NCBI GenBank assembly: GCA_002471665.1
Contig: DKQK01000025.1
Location: forward strand, 358,324-422,323
Source of the DNA: Gammaproteobacteria bacterium UBA7310
Lineage (GTDB): Bacteria > Pseudomonadota > Gammaproteobacteria > Pseudomonadales > Ketobacteraceae
DNA length: 64,000 nucleotides
Direction of reading: 5' to 3'
Part shown: positions 45,678 to 54,513 of the stretch, in pieces
Layout of the letters: every line of letters starts with the position of its first letter
How positions within the stretch are numbered: position 1 is the first letter of the stretch
The notes under the pieces: model-generated
Databases searched by the model: none
The model's input: only the letters and a program-made list of their open reading frames with translations
Told to the model about the DNA's origin: nothing
Program-made: the position numbers and the translations under genes

Positions 45678-46709
45678 TCAGGCTTCTGCCAGAGCTTCTT
45701 CATCCTTTACCGGTGTTTTAACGCTCAACATCTGGTTGCGAATTTCCTGCTCAATGGTAGTGGCGATGTCCGTGTTATCTTCAAGGAACTTGGCCGCATT
45801 GGCTTTACCCTGCCCGATCTTATCACCCTGATAGGAATACCAGGCACCCGATTTGTCCACCAGGCCACAGGCCACACCTAAATCCAGCACCTCGCCCATA
45901 TGATAAATACCCGACCCGTACAAAATCTGGAATTCAGACTGTTTGAAGGGAGGTGCCACCTTGTTTTTCACAACTTTAACGCGGGTCTCATTACCCACCA
46001 CTTCTTCACCTTGCTTCACTGCTCCGGTACGTCGAATATCCAGACGGACAGAAGAATAAAATTTCAGTGCATTGCCGCCGGTGGTGGTTTCCGGGTTACC
46101 GAACATAACACCAATTTTCATACGAATCTGGTTGATGAATACCACCAGGCAATTGGCCTGCTTGACACTGCCGGTGATCTTACGCAACGCCTGCGACATC
46201 AGGCGTGCCTGCAAGCCTACGTGACTGTCACCCATTTCACCCTCGATTTCCGCTTTTGGCACCAAGGCAGCAACTGAATCCACAATAATCACGTCAACCG
46301 CGTTGGAGCGCACCAACATATCGGTGATCTCCAGCGCCTGCTCTCCGGTATCGGGCTGGGAAACCAGCAGGTCGTCAACATTCACTCCCAGCTTCTGGGC
46401 ATAAATAGGGTCCAGAGCGTGCTCCGCATCCACGAAGGCACAGGTTAAGCCCTGCTTTTGCGCCTGTGCCACGGTGCTCAATGTCAGGGTCGTTTTACCG
46501 GAAGATTCGGGACCATAGATTTCAACAATTCGTCCCTTGGGCAGGCCCCCGATACCCAGGGCAATGTCCAGCCCCAGTGAACCTGTGGAAATGACGGGAA
46601 TCGCCTGCAATTCCTGATCGCCCATGCGCATAACCGCACCCTTACCAAACTGCCGCTCAATCTGAGACAGCGCAGCACCCAGTGCCTTTTTCTTGTTGTC
46701 ATCCATCAA
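45678..46709 (-). CDS. recA: Recombinase RecA
   Basis: RecA drives homologous recombination and activates LexA cleavage. It has 343 residues. It starts MDDNKKKALGAALSQIERQFGKGAVMRMGD, Walker A is GPESSGKTT, and FINQIRMKIGVMFGNPETTTGGNALKFYSS is the conserved core. The variable acidic tail ends EALAEA. Two adjacent ATG codons are possible starts. A LexA box lies 37 bp upstream. recX, normally next, is 5.9 kb away beyond the Anr gene group. Confidence 0.99.
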   Translation of the reverse strand: MMDDNKKKALGAALSQIERQFGKGAVMRMGDQELQAIPVISTGSLGLDIALGIGGLPKGRIVEIYGPESSGKTTLTLSTVAQAQKQGLTCAFVDAEHALDPIYAQKLGVNVDDLLVSQPDTGEQALEITDMLVRSNAVDVIIVDSVAALVPKAEIEGEMGDSHVGLQARLMSQALRKITGSVKQANCLVVFINQIRMKIGVMFGNPETTTGGNALKFYSSVRLDIRRTGAVKQGEEVVGNETRVKVVKNKVAPPFKQSEFQILYGSGIYHMGEVLDLGVACGLVDKSGAWYSYQGDKIGQGKANAAKFLEDNTDIATTIEQEIRNQMLSVKTPVKDEEALAEA

Positions 46710-46745
46710 TCATTCCTCACAGTTATTCGACTACCCAATCAATTA

Positions 46746-46761
46746 CTGTATATTTAAACAG
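46746..46761 (-). promoter_or_regulatory. LexA (SOS) box of recA
   Basis: CTGTATATTTAAACAG fits the gammaproteobacterial LexA consensus CTGT-N8-ACAG with the typical A/T-rich centre. It sits in the 54-bp gap between pncC and recA, so recA has its own SOS promoter. Confidence 0.92.
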
Positions 46762-46763
46762 TA

Positions 46764-47351
46764 TTATTCTGAATCATCAAGTAATTGCGTTAATTCTTTT
46801 TTCTGGGCTGCTGTGGATAGCGCGGCCGGGGACGGCTGTTCAGCAAGCCAGCGGCGAATTCGCACCAGCAAGCCCTGTAGGGCAAGGGTGACGGCTGCCG
46901 CCCTCACATCACGCCTGCTGCCGGGCAGCACCGCCAGGGAGGCGTCCAGTTGCCCTCCCACATGCCAGGCCAACCAGACGGTGCCAACGGGCTTGTCGTC
47001 CGTGCCGCCATCCGGGCCGGCAATACCGCTGATGGCAACCGAAAAATCAGCGCCGGATTTCTTCAACGCACCGGCGGCCATCTCTTCCACCACGGCGCGA
47101 CTGACGGCGCCATACTTGTTGAGCGTGCGCACCTTCACACCCAGCATATCCCGCTTGGCCTGATTACTGTATGAAATATAGGCTCGATCAAACCAGCCTG
47201 AACTACCGGCCACCTGAGTGATCGCCTGGGAGACCCAACCACCGGTACAGGATTCCGCTGTAACTATTTTTTTGTCCTGGTCTGTTAACAAAGCACCGAG
47301 CTGTGTTGCCAGCGCTTCAATCAACAGCACTTGATCCGAGTACAACAACAT
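46764..47351 (-). CDS. pncC: Nicotinamide-nucleotide amidohydrolase PncC (CinA C-terminal family)
   Basis: Deamidates NMN to nicotinic acid mononucleotide in the pyridine nucleotide cycle. The 195-residue protein is the stand-alone CinA C-terminal domain. It has VTAESCTGGWVSQAITQVAGSSGWFDRAYISYSNQAKRDMLGV, GAVSRAVVEEMAAGAL and AISGIAGPDGGTDDKPVGTVWLAW. pncC-recA is the standard pseudomonad order. The tail after about 170 is variable. Confidence 0.94.
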   Translation of the reverse strand: MLLYSDQVLLIEALATQLGALLTDQDKKIVTAESCTGGWVSQAITQVAGSSGWFDRAYISYSNQAKRDMLGVKVRTLNKYGAVSRAVVEEMAAGALKKSGADFSVAISGIAGPDGGTDDKPVGTVWLAWHVGGQLDASLAVLPGSRRDVRAAAVTLALQGLLVRIRRWLAEQPSPAALSTAAQKKELTQLLDDSE

Positions 47352-47518
47352 TGACTGTTCTACGTGAGAAAATTGTCCTGAATTCTACTGGTTTAATGCC
47401 CCTGGAACCACGCCGAATCCACCCTATTTTCGGTAGTTAACCGAGCTGACTTTTCTGCCTGTCCAACACCACCCATTTTAGCCTTCTAGTTCTTTCAAAC
47501 CCACCCAGACAGGGTACA

Positions 47519-50149
47519 ATGCCAGTTTTTGATTATTCAACTCAGGGCCCATCAGAAAACAGCATGTCTGCAGCACAAGCACAACAATCAAAACACACCC
47601 CGATGATGGAGCAATACCTGCGCATCAAGGCCGATCACCCCCATGAGCTGGTGTTTTACCGCATGGGCGACTTTTACGAACTTTTTTACGAAGACGCACA
47701 AAAAGCCGCCGATTTATTGGATATTACCCTGACACAACGGGGCCAGTCAGCGGGCAAGCCGATTCCCATGGCCGGGGTGCCTTACCATGCTGCGGAAAAC
47801 TATCTCGCACGCCTGGTTAAGATGGGTGAATCCGTGGCAGTGGCGGAACAGATCGGTGATCCGGCAGCGAGCAAGGGGCCGGTAGAGCGCAAAGTGGTCA
47901 GGGTGGTCACCCCCGGCACGGTCAGTGATGAAGCCTTACTGGATGAAAAATACGATAACCTGTTGTGTGCCATCACCCAGCACCTGGACAAATTCGGTAT
48001 CGCGCATCTGGACATTTCCAGTGGCCGGTTTTTCGTCTCAGAGGTCGATGGGGAAGCCGCCCTGATGGCGGAACTGGCGCGCCTGAACCCTGCCGAGTTA
48101 TTGGTGACGGAGGACTCTCACCTTTACAGCCTGGTGTCCGGGCGCAAAGGCCTGCGTTCACGCCCAGCCTGGGACTTTGACCAGGAATCAGCACAACGGG
48201 CCCTGGTGCAGCAGTTCCAGACCCAGGATCTGGGCGGCTTCGGGTGTGACAGCATGACCATTGCCATCGCTGCTGCCGGTTGCCTGCTGCAATACGCCAA
48301 AGAAACCCAGAAAGCCGCCCTGCCTCACATTCGTGGCCTGGCAGTGGAGACGTTGAGCGATTGTGTGGTGCTGGACAGCGCCACCCGGCGCAACCTGGAA
48401 CTGACTGAAAACATTCATGGCGAAGACAAATACACATTGGCCTGGGTTTTGGACAAGACCAAAACCGCCATGGGGGGGCGCATGCTGCGCCGCTGGCTGC
48501 ATCGCCCGATACGCAACCGAAAACAGTTAACACAACGGCAGGACACCATATCTGCCCTGCTGGACAACTACCAGTACGAACCCATTCAGGCGGTACTCAA
48601 GCAAATTGGGGATATCGAACGTATCCTGGCGCGGGTAGCCCTGAAATCAGCCCGGCCCCGGGACCTGTCACGGTTACGCGACGCCTTTAATGCCCTGCCT
48701 GCTCTGCAAGAGGCCATAAAGGCCATTCACTCCACTGTGATGACGCATCTGGCAGAGGACATCGGTGAATACCCGGAATTGGCCGAGCTGCTCAATACAG
48801 CCATTATAGACACCCCGCCGGTGCTGATTCGGGATGGTGGTGTCATCGCGGAAGGCTTTGACGCCGAACTGGATGAGCTGCGCGCCATCAGTGAAAATGC
48901 CGGCCAGTTTTTGGTGGATCTGGAGCAGCGGGAACGGGAGCGCACGGGACTGACAACGCTGAAGGTCGGTTACAACCGGGTCCACGGTTACTTTATTGAG
49001 ATCAGCAAAGCCCAGTCAAAACAGGCGCCGGAAGAATATATTCGGCGCCAAACCCTGAAGAATGCCGAACGCTATATCACCCCGGAACTCAAAGCGTTCG
49101 AAGACAAGGCCCTGAGTGCAAAGAGCCGGGCTCTGGCGCGGGAAAAGTCCTTATTCGATTCCCTGCTGGATCGATTGGCCGAGCAACTGTTTGAACTGCA
49201 GGGCAGCTTTATGGCGGTGTCAGAGCTTGATGTTCTGGCCTGCCTGGCCGAACGTGCCGATACGCTCGCGCTGTCCAGGCCCACGCTGACTGATGAAGCC
49301 GGCATGCAGATCGAAGCCGGCCGTCATCCGGTGGTGGAACAGGTGCTCTCTGACGCATTTATACCCAACGATCTGCGGCTGGACAGTTACCGTCGCATGC
49401 TGGTGATCACCGGCCCCAACATGGGCGGTAAATCCACTTTCATGCGCCAGATTGCTTTGATTGCCATCCTGGCCCACGTGGGCAGTTTCGTACCGGCAGC
49501 CCAGGCCAAAATTGGCCCCCTGGACCGAATTTTTACCCGCATAGGTTCCTCTGACGACCTGGCCAGTGGCCGTTCCACCTTTATGGTGGAAATGACCGAG
49601 ACCGCCAACATTCTGCATAACGCAACCCGTCAGAGCCTGGTACTGATGGATGAAATCGGCCGCGGTACCAGCACCTTCGATGGGCTTTCTCTGGCCTGGG
49701 CTTGTGCCAATCACCTGGCCGTCAAAATACAGGCGCTGACCCTGTTTGCGACCCATTATTTCGAATTGACCCAGTTGCCGGATCAGGCACCCAACGTGGT
49801 TAATGTACACCTGGCGGCCAAAGAGCAGGGGGATACCATTCTGTTTTTGCACAAGGTGATGGAAGGCCCCGCCAACCAAAGCTATGGTTTACAGGTGGCG
49901 AAGCTGGCCGGTGTACCTGCAAATGTCATCACCAATGCCCGTAAAAAACTGGCGCAATTGGAAAAGCAGGATCTGAATAATCAGGCGCTGACCCATGCCA
50001 ATCAGCCGTTGCAGTCAGATCTGTTTGCAGAACCTGCGCCCCCCCACCCGGTGGTGGAGATGCTGGGCAAACTGGACCCGGATTGCATCAATGCGAGACA
50101 AGCGCTGGATTTGGTGTATAAGCTAAAGGAAATGACCGAAAAGTCATAG
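47519..50149 (+). CDS. mutS: DNA mismatch repair protein MutS
   Basis: Recognises mismatches and starts repair with MutL. It has 876 residues from the ATG at 47519 (AGGG five bases upstream). An ATG at 47564 (MSAAQAQQSK) is an alternative. The mismatch-wedge motif F52-Y-E54 is in RMGDFYELFYED. The lever/clamp region is in the middle. The ATPase domain has GPNMGGKSTFMRQIALIAILAHVGSFVPA, Walker B LVLMDEIGRGTSTFDG and ATHYFELT. fdxA follows, as in pseudomonads. Confidence 0.98.
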   Translation: MPVFDYSTQGPSENSMSAAQAQQSKHTPMMEQYLRIKADHPHELVFYRMGDFYELFYEDAQKAADLLDITLTQRGQSAGKPIPMAGVPYHAAENYLARLVKMGESVAVAEQIGDPAASKGPVERKVVRVVTPGTVSDEALLDEKYDNLLCAITQHLDKFGIAHLDISSGRFFVSEVDGEAALMAELARLNPAELLVTEDSHLYSLVSGRKGLRSRPAWDFDQESAQRALVQQFQTQDLGGFGCDSMTIAIAAAGCLLQYAKETQKAALPHIRGLAVETLSDCVVLDSATRRNLELTENIHGEDKYTLAWVLDKTKTAMGGRMLRRWLHRPIRNRKQLTQRQDTISALLDNYQYEPIQAVLKQIGDIERILARVALKSARPRDLSRLRDAFNALPALQEAIKAIHSTVMTHLAEDIGEYPELAELLNTAIIDTPPVLIRDGGVIAEGFDAELDELRAISENAGQFLVDLEQRERERTGLTTLKVGYNRVHGYFIEISKAQSKQAPEEYIRRQTLKNAERYITPELKAFEDKALSAKSRALAREKSLFDSLLDRLAEQLFELQGSFMAVSELDVLACLAERADTLALSRPTLTDEAGMQIEAGRHPVVEQVLSDAFIPNDLRLDSYRRMLVITGPNMGGKSTFMRQIALIAILAHVGSFVPAAQAKIGPLDRIFTRIGSSDDLASGRSTFMVEMTETANILHNATRQSLVLMDEIGRGTSTFDGLSLAWACANHLAVKIQALTLFATHYFELTQLPDQAPNVVNVHLAAKEQGDTILFLHKVMEGPANQSYGLQVAKLAGVPANVITNARKKLAQLEKQDLNNQALTHANQPLQSDLFAEPAPPHPVVEMLGKLDPDCINARQALDLVYKLKEMTEKS

Positions 50150-50268
50150 CGCGCAAGCTTTTGTATACCAACGGCTTGAGGGTTATGGACAAAGCACAAT
50201 TTGAGTTGCCTGTGGTTCATATAGGCAGTAGACTCCCCGGCGTAAAATTTAGTAGAGGGCGCTAATTC

Positions 50269-50592
50269 ATGACATTCGTTGTTACCGATAATTGCATAAA
50301 GTGCAAATACACGGACTGTGTTGAAGTCTGTCCAGTGGACTGCTTCTACGAAGGACCCAACTTCCTGGTTATCCACCCTGATGAGTGCATCGACTGCGCG
50401 CTGTGTGAACCTGAATGCCCGGCAAACGCCATTTATTCTGAAGATGAAGTGCCTGCAGATCAGCAGGAGTTTGTTGAGCTGAATGCTGAATTAGCCGAGA
50501 CCTGGCCCAATATCACCGAGAAGAAAGACCCCTTGCCCGATGCTGAAGAGTGGGATGGTGTTGAAGGCAAGATCCAGTACCTGGATAAATAA
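50269..50592 (+). CDS. fdxA: Seven-iron ferredoxin FdxA
   Basis: Low-potential electron carrier with one [3Fe-4S] and one [4Fe-4S] cluster. It has 107 residues. Cluster motifs are C-IK-C-KYTD-CVEVCP and CIDCALCEPECP, followed by the C-terminal extension (VELNAELAETWPNITEKKDPLPDAEEWDGVEGKIQYLDK) of the Azotobacter FdI/pseudomonad FdxA type. mutS-fdxA-rpoS synteny is preserved. It converges with the small RNA at 50614-50737. Confidence 0.97.
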   Translation: MTFVVTDNCIKCKYTDCVEVCPVDCFYEGPNFLVIHPDECIDCALCEPECPANAIYSEDEVPADQQEFVELNAELAETWPNITEKKDPLPDAEEWDGVEGKIQYLDK

Positions 50593-50613
50593 TTTCCCAA
50601 CCAATTATCCCAA

Positions 50614-50737
50614 CACAAAAAAGAAGGGCGGTTTTTACACCGCCCCACCTCGCTTGGATATCCTTACCCAGGCTTCCTGCCTAATGTCCCTGACGATCAT
50701 CCTCATCGTGTCCTTGAATCAGCATCCTGCCGACATG
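50614..50737 (-). ncRNA. rsmZ: RsmZ/CsrB-like regulatory RNA 1 (distal copy)
   Basis: Predicted 124-nt RNA that should sequester CsrA/RsmA. It contains six GGA motifs in about 90 nt. Several sit in hairpin loops: loop AGGAU on a 5-bp stem (50719-50733), loop GAGGAUG on CGAU/AUCG, and loop AGGAA on AGGC/GCCU (50670-50682). It ends with GGGCGGT/ACCGCCC and TTCTTTTTTG. A -10 TATGAT (50746-50741) lies just upstream. The place between fdxA and rpoS, the direction and the length match rsmZ of pseudomonads. No open reading frame fits. The 5' end is inferred. Confidence 0.87.
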
Positions 50738-50903
50738 GAAATCATACTCCACAGCACGCAAAACAACATCATTACAAATTGACACAATTTGAACTCGATT
50801 GTAAGACAATTATATTTCAATCTTTAAAATCAATGATTTATGATAAGGCGGCTTTGTAAATATAGGCTTTTCAAAGGTAGAAACTTTGAGTCTCGCACAC
50901 AGA

Positions 50904-50921
50904 TGTAAGATATTTCCTACA
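50904..50921 (-). promoter_or_regulatory. GacA-box-like palindrome upstream of RNA 1
   Basis: On the minus strand TGTAGG-AAATAT-CTTACA differs by one base from the GacA activating sequence TGTAAG-N6-CTTACA. It is 167 bp before the predicted RNA start, separated by an A/T-rich linker. As I recall, rsmZ promoters of pseudomonads also have a distant activating site and an A/T-rich linker bound by MvaT/IHF. Confidence 0.75.
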
Positions 50922-50981
50922 CAGACCAGGGATTATGTCCTATGATGTGCAGTATAGAAATTTGAAGTAATTCTTTGGACA

Positions 50982-51203
50982 AAAACAAAGAAGGGCGGTT
51001 CAACCGCCCACCTCGCTTCGAACTTTTCCTAAGCTCTTATACCGTATCCCTTACAGCACACTATCTGGCTCCCTGCATCCTCCATGAATTCCCTGAAGCA
51101 AATATTATGCTTCTGATTCATCCGTGAGAATTCCTGAATGCCTTCCTGGCAAGCTCTTCTTCCATAACAAGCTCATCCATTTGCGTCTGCTCCTGCCGAC
51201 ATG
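50982..51203 (-). ncRNA. rsmZ: RsmZ/CsrB-like regulatory RNA 2 (proximal copy)
   Basis: Predicted RNA of about 220 nt with twelve GGA motifs. Examples are loop AGGAA on UGCC/GGCA, and clusters UGGAGGA, CAGGGAG and UAGGAAA. Its first bases (CATGTCGGCAGGA) and last segment (GCGAGGTGGGCGG hairpin then TTCTTTG) are shared with RNA 1, so the two arose by duplication. The middle is longer and diverged. A -35 TTGATT and -10 TAGACT (51212-51207, 16-bp spacing) lie upstream. Two tiny reading frames inside (20 and 18 codons) are probably chance, because GGA motifs mimic ribosome sites. Confidence 0.82.
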
Positions 51204-51358
51204 AGAAGTCTACCCTGGCCGAATACTAAATCAACACTCGCCCACTTCCCCCTTGACCAGGCCTTATAGCAACCACTTCATTTAGTACTTAAAATTCAAA
51301 AAGTTAGACAACATTGGCAGCGGCGCCTGTGTATATTTCATCCTCAGACCTACACAAC

Positions 51359-51376
51359 TGCAGGAAATATCTCACA
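51359..51376 (-). promoter_or_regulatory. GacA-box-like palindrome upstream of RNA 2
   Basis: On the plus strand TGCAGG-AAATAT-CTCACA matches the box of RNA 1 at 16 of 18 positions, including the identical AAATAT centre. It lies 156 bp before the predicted RNA 2 start and 20 bp beyond the rpoS terminator stem. It is more degenerate relative to TGTAAG-N6-CTTACA than the other copy. Confidence 0.6.
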
Positions 51377-51395
51377 AAAGTACACGCATACATCC

Positions 51396-51437
51396 CACAA
51401 ACACAAAACGCGCCATTGGGCGCGTTTTGTGTTTGTG
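51396..51437. terminator. Terminator of rpoS, 19-bp perfect inverted repeat
   Basis: CACAAACACAAAACGCGCC and its exact reverse complement flank the loop ATTG. It begins 26 bp after the rpoS stop. On the minus strand the hairpin is followed by a weak T-run, but the inner GCGCC/AAAACA structure supplies the U-tract. Confidence 0.88.
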
Positions 51438-51463
51438 CTAAAAGCTGTCAGCAATGTCTTGGA

Positions 51464-52462
51464 TCAGCCACCAAAGATAGCTTCACCTGTGAGGCCTTGC
51501 TTCTCAAGCAAATCCCGAAGTCGTTTGAGTGCTTCCACCTGGATCTGTCGGACTCGTTCCCGGGTCAACCCTATTTCCAGCCCCACCTCTTCCAGCGTGC
51601 TCATTTCATACCCACGCAAACCAAACCGCCGGGCTATCACCTCCCGTTGCTTGCTGGGCAGTTGATCCAGCCAATAATCAATGCTGTAGCGCAAGTCTGC
51701 ATCCTGCAACAACTCTGCAGGATCAGATACATTGGTATCGGCGATGGTATCCAACAGAGACTTGTCGGAGTCATGGGCCATGGGTGTGTCAACCGACGAT
51801 ACCCGCTCGTTCAACCCCAGCATCCGCTTAACGTCCTCCAGGGGTTTATCAAGCAACTCCGCGATTTCCTCTGCACTGGGCTCATGATCCAGCTTCTGGG
51901 TCAGTTCACGGGCGGCACGTAAATAGATATTCAATTCCTTGACCACATGAATCGGCAGGCGGATGGTCCGCGTCTGATTCATGATAGCCCGCTCGATCGT
52001 CTGTCTAATCCACCAGGTGGCATAGGTCGAGAAGCGGAAACCCCGTTCAGGGTCGAATTTTTCCACCGCCCGGATCAAACCGAGGTTGCCCTCCTCAATC
52101 AGATCCAACAGGGACAATCCGCGATTGACATAGCGCCGGGCAATCTTAACCACCAGTCGCAGGTTACTTTCAATCATCCGTTTACGTGCATCTTCATGAC
52201 CACGCAACGCACGGCGAGCGTAATAAACCTCTTCTTCCGGGGTTAACAGCGGCGAAAAGCCTATTTCATTGAGATACAGTTGGGTGGCGTCCAGGGTTTT
52301 CTGCATGCCTGGTTGAGCCACAAAGGAATCATCATCACTGTCATCCGAGCCGCTGCGTTTGTCACGCAATTCGGCAGCACGTTCTTCGAACGCATCCTCA
52401 AGATCAGTGTCTTCTTCTACGTATTCCAAGTCTGGATTGTCTTCCCGCTCTGCTTGCATCAT
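51464..52462 (-). CDS. rpoS: Stationary-phase sigma factor RpoS (sigma38)
   Basis: Directs transcription in stationary phase and general stress. It has 332 residues. The acidic N-terminus is followed by region 1.2 (TLDATQLYLNEIGFSPLLTPEEEVYYARRAL), region 2 (LLDLIEEGNLGLIRAVEKFDPERGFRFSTYATWWIRQTIERAI), region 3 and region 4 (LPSKQREVIARRFGLRGYEMSTLEEVGLEIGLTRERVRQIQVEALKRLRDLL). The ATG follows GGAAG. nlpD lies upstream and the Rsm-like RNAs downstream, as in pseudomonads. Confidence 0.99.
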   Translation of the reverse strand: MMQAEREDNPDLEYVEEDTDLEDAFEERAAELRDKRSGSDDSDDDSFVAQPGMQKTLDATQLYLNEIGFSPLLTPEEEVYYARRALRGHEDARKRMIESNLRLVVKIARRYVNRGLSLLDLIEEGNLGLIRAVEKFDPERGFRFSTYATWWIRQTIERAIMNQTRTIRLPIHVVKELNIYLRAARELTQKLDHEPSAEEIAELLDKPLEDVKRMLGLNERVSSVDTPMAHDSDKSLLDTIADTNVSDPAELLQDADLRYSIDYWLDQLPSKQREVIARRFGLRGYEMSTLEEVGLEIGLTRERVRQIQVEALKRLRDLLEKQGLTGEAIFGG

Positions 52463-52568
52463 TGCTATCTTCCCGCGCTATTTAGTTTTTATCACCGCCC
52501 ACATTGATGCGGCCCCGTGCTTGTAAGTCTGCTCACAGAGCAGTAAATATGCTTGCCTGCCGTCCCAC

Positions 52569-53351
52569 TCAGCGATTTGGCAAATACGTCATCGGATTAA
52601 CCGGCTTTCCATCGCGACGAATTTCAAAGTGCAGCTTGTCACGATTTGCGCCGGTAGAACCTATTTCGGCAATTTTCTGCCCAGCTTTAGCGATATCACC
52701 TTCACTCAGTAGTAATCGGCTGTTGTGGGCATAGGCACTCAAGAACGTTTCGTTGTGCTTGATGATGATCAGATTGCCGTAGCCCACCAAACCGGTTCCG
52801 CTATAGACAACCTTGCCATCCGCCGCTGCAAATACAGGTTCTCCTTTCCTGCCGGCTAAATCGATCCCTTTATTGATCCGCCCCGATAACGAGAACGATT
52901 CAATCACAGGACCTTTTGTTGGCCAGCTCCAAGACATATCTACCTTTTTATGTCTTTGATTTGCAACTTTTTCTTGGACCGGTTTGGTATTGGTTTGCGG
53001 TTTCTTATAACGACTTGTTTGTTTGGATGTCGTACGTTGAGTGGGTGCTTGAGGGCTGCGGCTGCGCGCTACAGTGGAAGATTCCAGGCTGATAACCTGT
53101 CCGGGGTAGATGCGGTAAGGGGCGGAAATGCCGTTACTTTTGGCTAATTCTTCGTGATCACGATTATAGCGCCAGGCGATTGAGTACAAAGTTTCACCGG
53201 TCTTAACCTGGTGAGAGCCTTGAGTGACGGGGGCTGGAGAACGATATACGTTTCTGATGGGCTCATAGCGGGAAGGGCCACAAGCGCATAGCAGGCACGC
53301 AAGCCCCATCACCTGTAAGCACTTAATAACGGCCTTCTTCCTCAGAAACAC
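52569..53351 (-). CDS. nlpD: Murein amidase activator lipoprotein NlpD
   Basis: Outer-membrane lipoprotein that activates the amidase AmiC at division. The GTG start at 53351 (GGAG eight bases upstream) gives 260 residues with a lipoprotein signal ending LLCAC. A LysM domain (HQVKTGETLYSIAWRYNRDHEELAKSNGI, about 45-90), a basic linker and a C-terminal LytM/M23 domain follow. The M23 metal site is degenerate: NKGIDLAG lacks the first His, and LHFEIR keeps only one of HxH. The protein is thus an activator, not a protease. Confidence 0.96.
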   Translation of the reverse strand: MFLRKKAVIKCLQVMGLACLLCACGPSRYEPIRNVYRSPAPVTQGSHQVKTGETLYSIAWRYNRDHEELAKSNGISAPYRIYPGQVISLESSTVARSRSPQAPTQRTTSKQTSRYKKPQTNTKPVQEKVANQRHKKVDMSWSWPTKGPVIESFSLSGRINKGIDLAGRKGEPVFAAADGKVVYSGTGLVGYGNLIIIKHNETFLSAYAHNSRLLLSEGDIAKAGQKIAEIGSTGANRDKLHFEIRRDGKPVNPMTYLPNR

Positions 53352-53506
53352 TATGCTGCTCCGCCCACCCGCTCCTGTTCAGATCACAAATTCGCCTAAA
53401 TTACTTTAGAATCAAAATTCATAAACCTCTTAGGCTTATTACGACAAAATCTAACCGTTTTTTGAACGAATTCACACTAGCTGATCACTATTTGTTCAAA
53501 TCTGAA

Positions 53507-54463
53507 CTAACGATCCGCTGTTGGTTCACTGGATTTCGTCTTTCCCAAGCGCTCCAGAAACAACACCAGGACCACCGCAAACACCATCAGCAGAACGCTC
53601 AGCATCAGCTTGGGATCCTGCCCGGTGAGTTCCAGGTAGCTTTGCGGCAGGACATTGGCCTGATCTACCGGCACCGTCTCACCGTGGCTATTGATTCTGG
53701 TGGTGAGCGTTTGCTTCCAGGGCCAGATTTTGTTCAACGATCCCAGCATGAATCCCGTTAACACCGCCATGGTAAGATTGTGATAGTGATGCAGCAACCA
53801 GGACAACAGTCGCGTAAACAGTAATAAGCCAAAAACACAGCCCGCGGCGAATATCGCCAGATTAATCAGCTCCAGGGATTTCACTGCACCGATCACATGG
53901 GCGTACATGCCCATCAACAGCAGAATAAAGGAGCCGGAGATTCCCGGTAACACCATTGCACAAATGGCAATGGCACCGGCAATAAAGAGGGTCAGCGGAT
54001 TGAGGGCTATTTGCTGGGGGGACACGGTGGTAATCAGAAACGCAGTAACCGCGCCTCCGGCAAGCCCCAGAACAGTGTTGAGCTGCCATCGGGGAATCTG
54101 TTTGCCAATGTACAGGGCGGAAACCAGAATCAGGCCGAAGAAGAACGACCACAGCAGCTCCGGTTGCGTTTTCAGCAGATGAGACAGAATCTTGGACAAT
54201 GTGAATATGCTGGTGAGAATGCCCAGCATCAGGGTCAACAGGAAATTACCGTCCACTGAACGCCATGCCGCTAACGGCCCCTGCTTCAACAGAATCCCAA
54301 TGGTTTTGGGCCCCATTGCACCAATGCTGTCAATCAGCCGTTCATAAATGCCGGTGATGAAGGCCACAGTACCCCCGGACACACCGGGTACGATGTCCGC
54401 CGCCCCCATGGCCATGCCCTTTACATAAATCCAGACGAAATCTTTTGCCGATGGGCTTTCCAT
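53507..54463 (-). CDS. popT: DUF368 polytopic membrane protein, PopT-like polyprenyl-phosphate transporter
   Basis: A protein of 318 residues from the ATG at 54463 (336 if a TTG overlapping the pcm stop is used). It has about eight membrane spans. The paired DUF368 signatures GAADIVPGVSGGTVAFITGIY and AMVLPGISGSFILLLMGMY come from its inverted-repeat fold. DUF368 proteins have recently been proposed to recycle undecaprenyl phosphate across the membrane; that role is family knowledge, not seen here. Its insertion between pcm and nlpD is unusual compared with pseudomonads. Confidence 0.88.
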   Translation of the reverse strand: MESPSAKDFVWIYVKGMAMGAADIVPGVSGGTVAFITGIYERLIDSIGAMGPKTIGILLKQGPLAAWRSVDGNFLLTLMLGILTSIFTLSKILSHLLKTQPELLWSFFFGLILVSALYIGKQIPRWQLNTVLGLAGGAVTAFLITTVSPQQIALNPLTLFIAGAIAICAMVLPGISGSFILLLMGMYAHVIGAVKSLELINLAIFAAGCVFGLLLFTRLLSWLLHHYHNLTMAVLTGFMLGSLNKIWPWKQTLTTRINSHGETVPVDQANVLPQSYLELTGQDPKLMLSVLLMVFAVVLVLFLERLGKTKSSEPTADR

Positions 54464-54513
54464 GTTTGAACTACCTGATTCGGGAGAGGGTGAATGGCGC
54501 GCCTGGGGATTAC

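Noticed and set aside
50540..50782. 80-codon plus-strand frame running from fdxA into the gap
   Set aside because: It overlaps fdxA in another frame, has no ribosome site, and crosses the terminator hairpin of RNA 1.
51062..51180. Two very short minus-strand reading frames inside RNA 2 (20 codons from about 51180, 18 codons from about 51085) with ribosome-site-like AGGA/AGGGA upstream
   Set aside because: The GGA motifs are better explained as CsrA-binding sites. The frames are tiny, lack recognisable products, and have no counterpart in RNA 1. A dual-function RNA is not excluded but is unsupported.
51314..51922. 202-codon plus-strand frame opposite rpoS
   Set aside because: It is the antisense shadow of rpoS. 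Composition follows the rpoS codons and no domain is visible.
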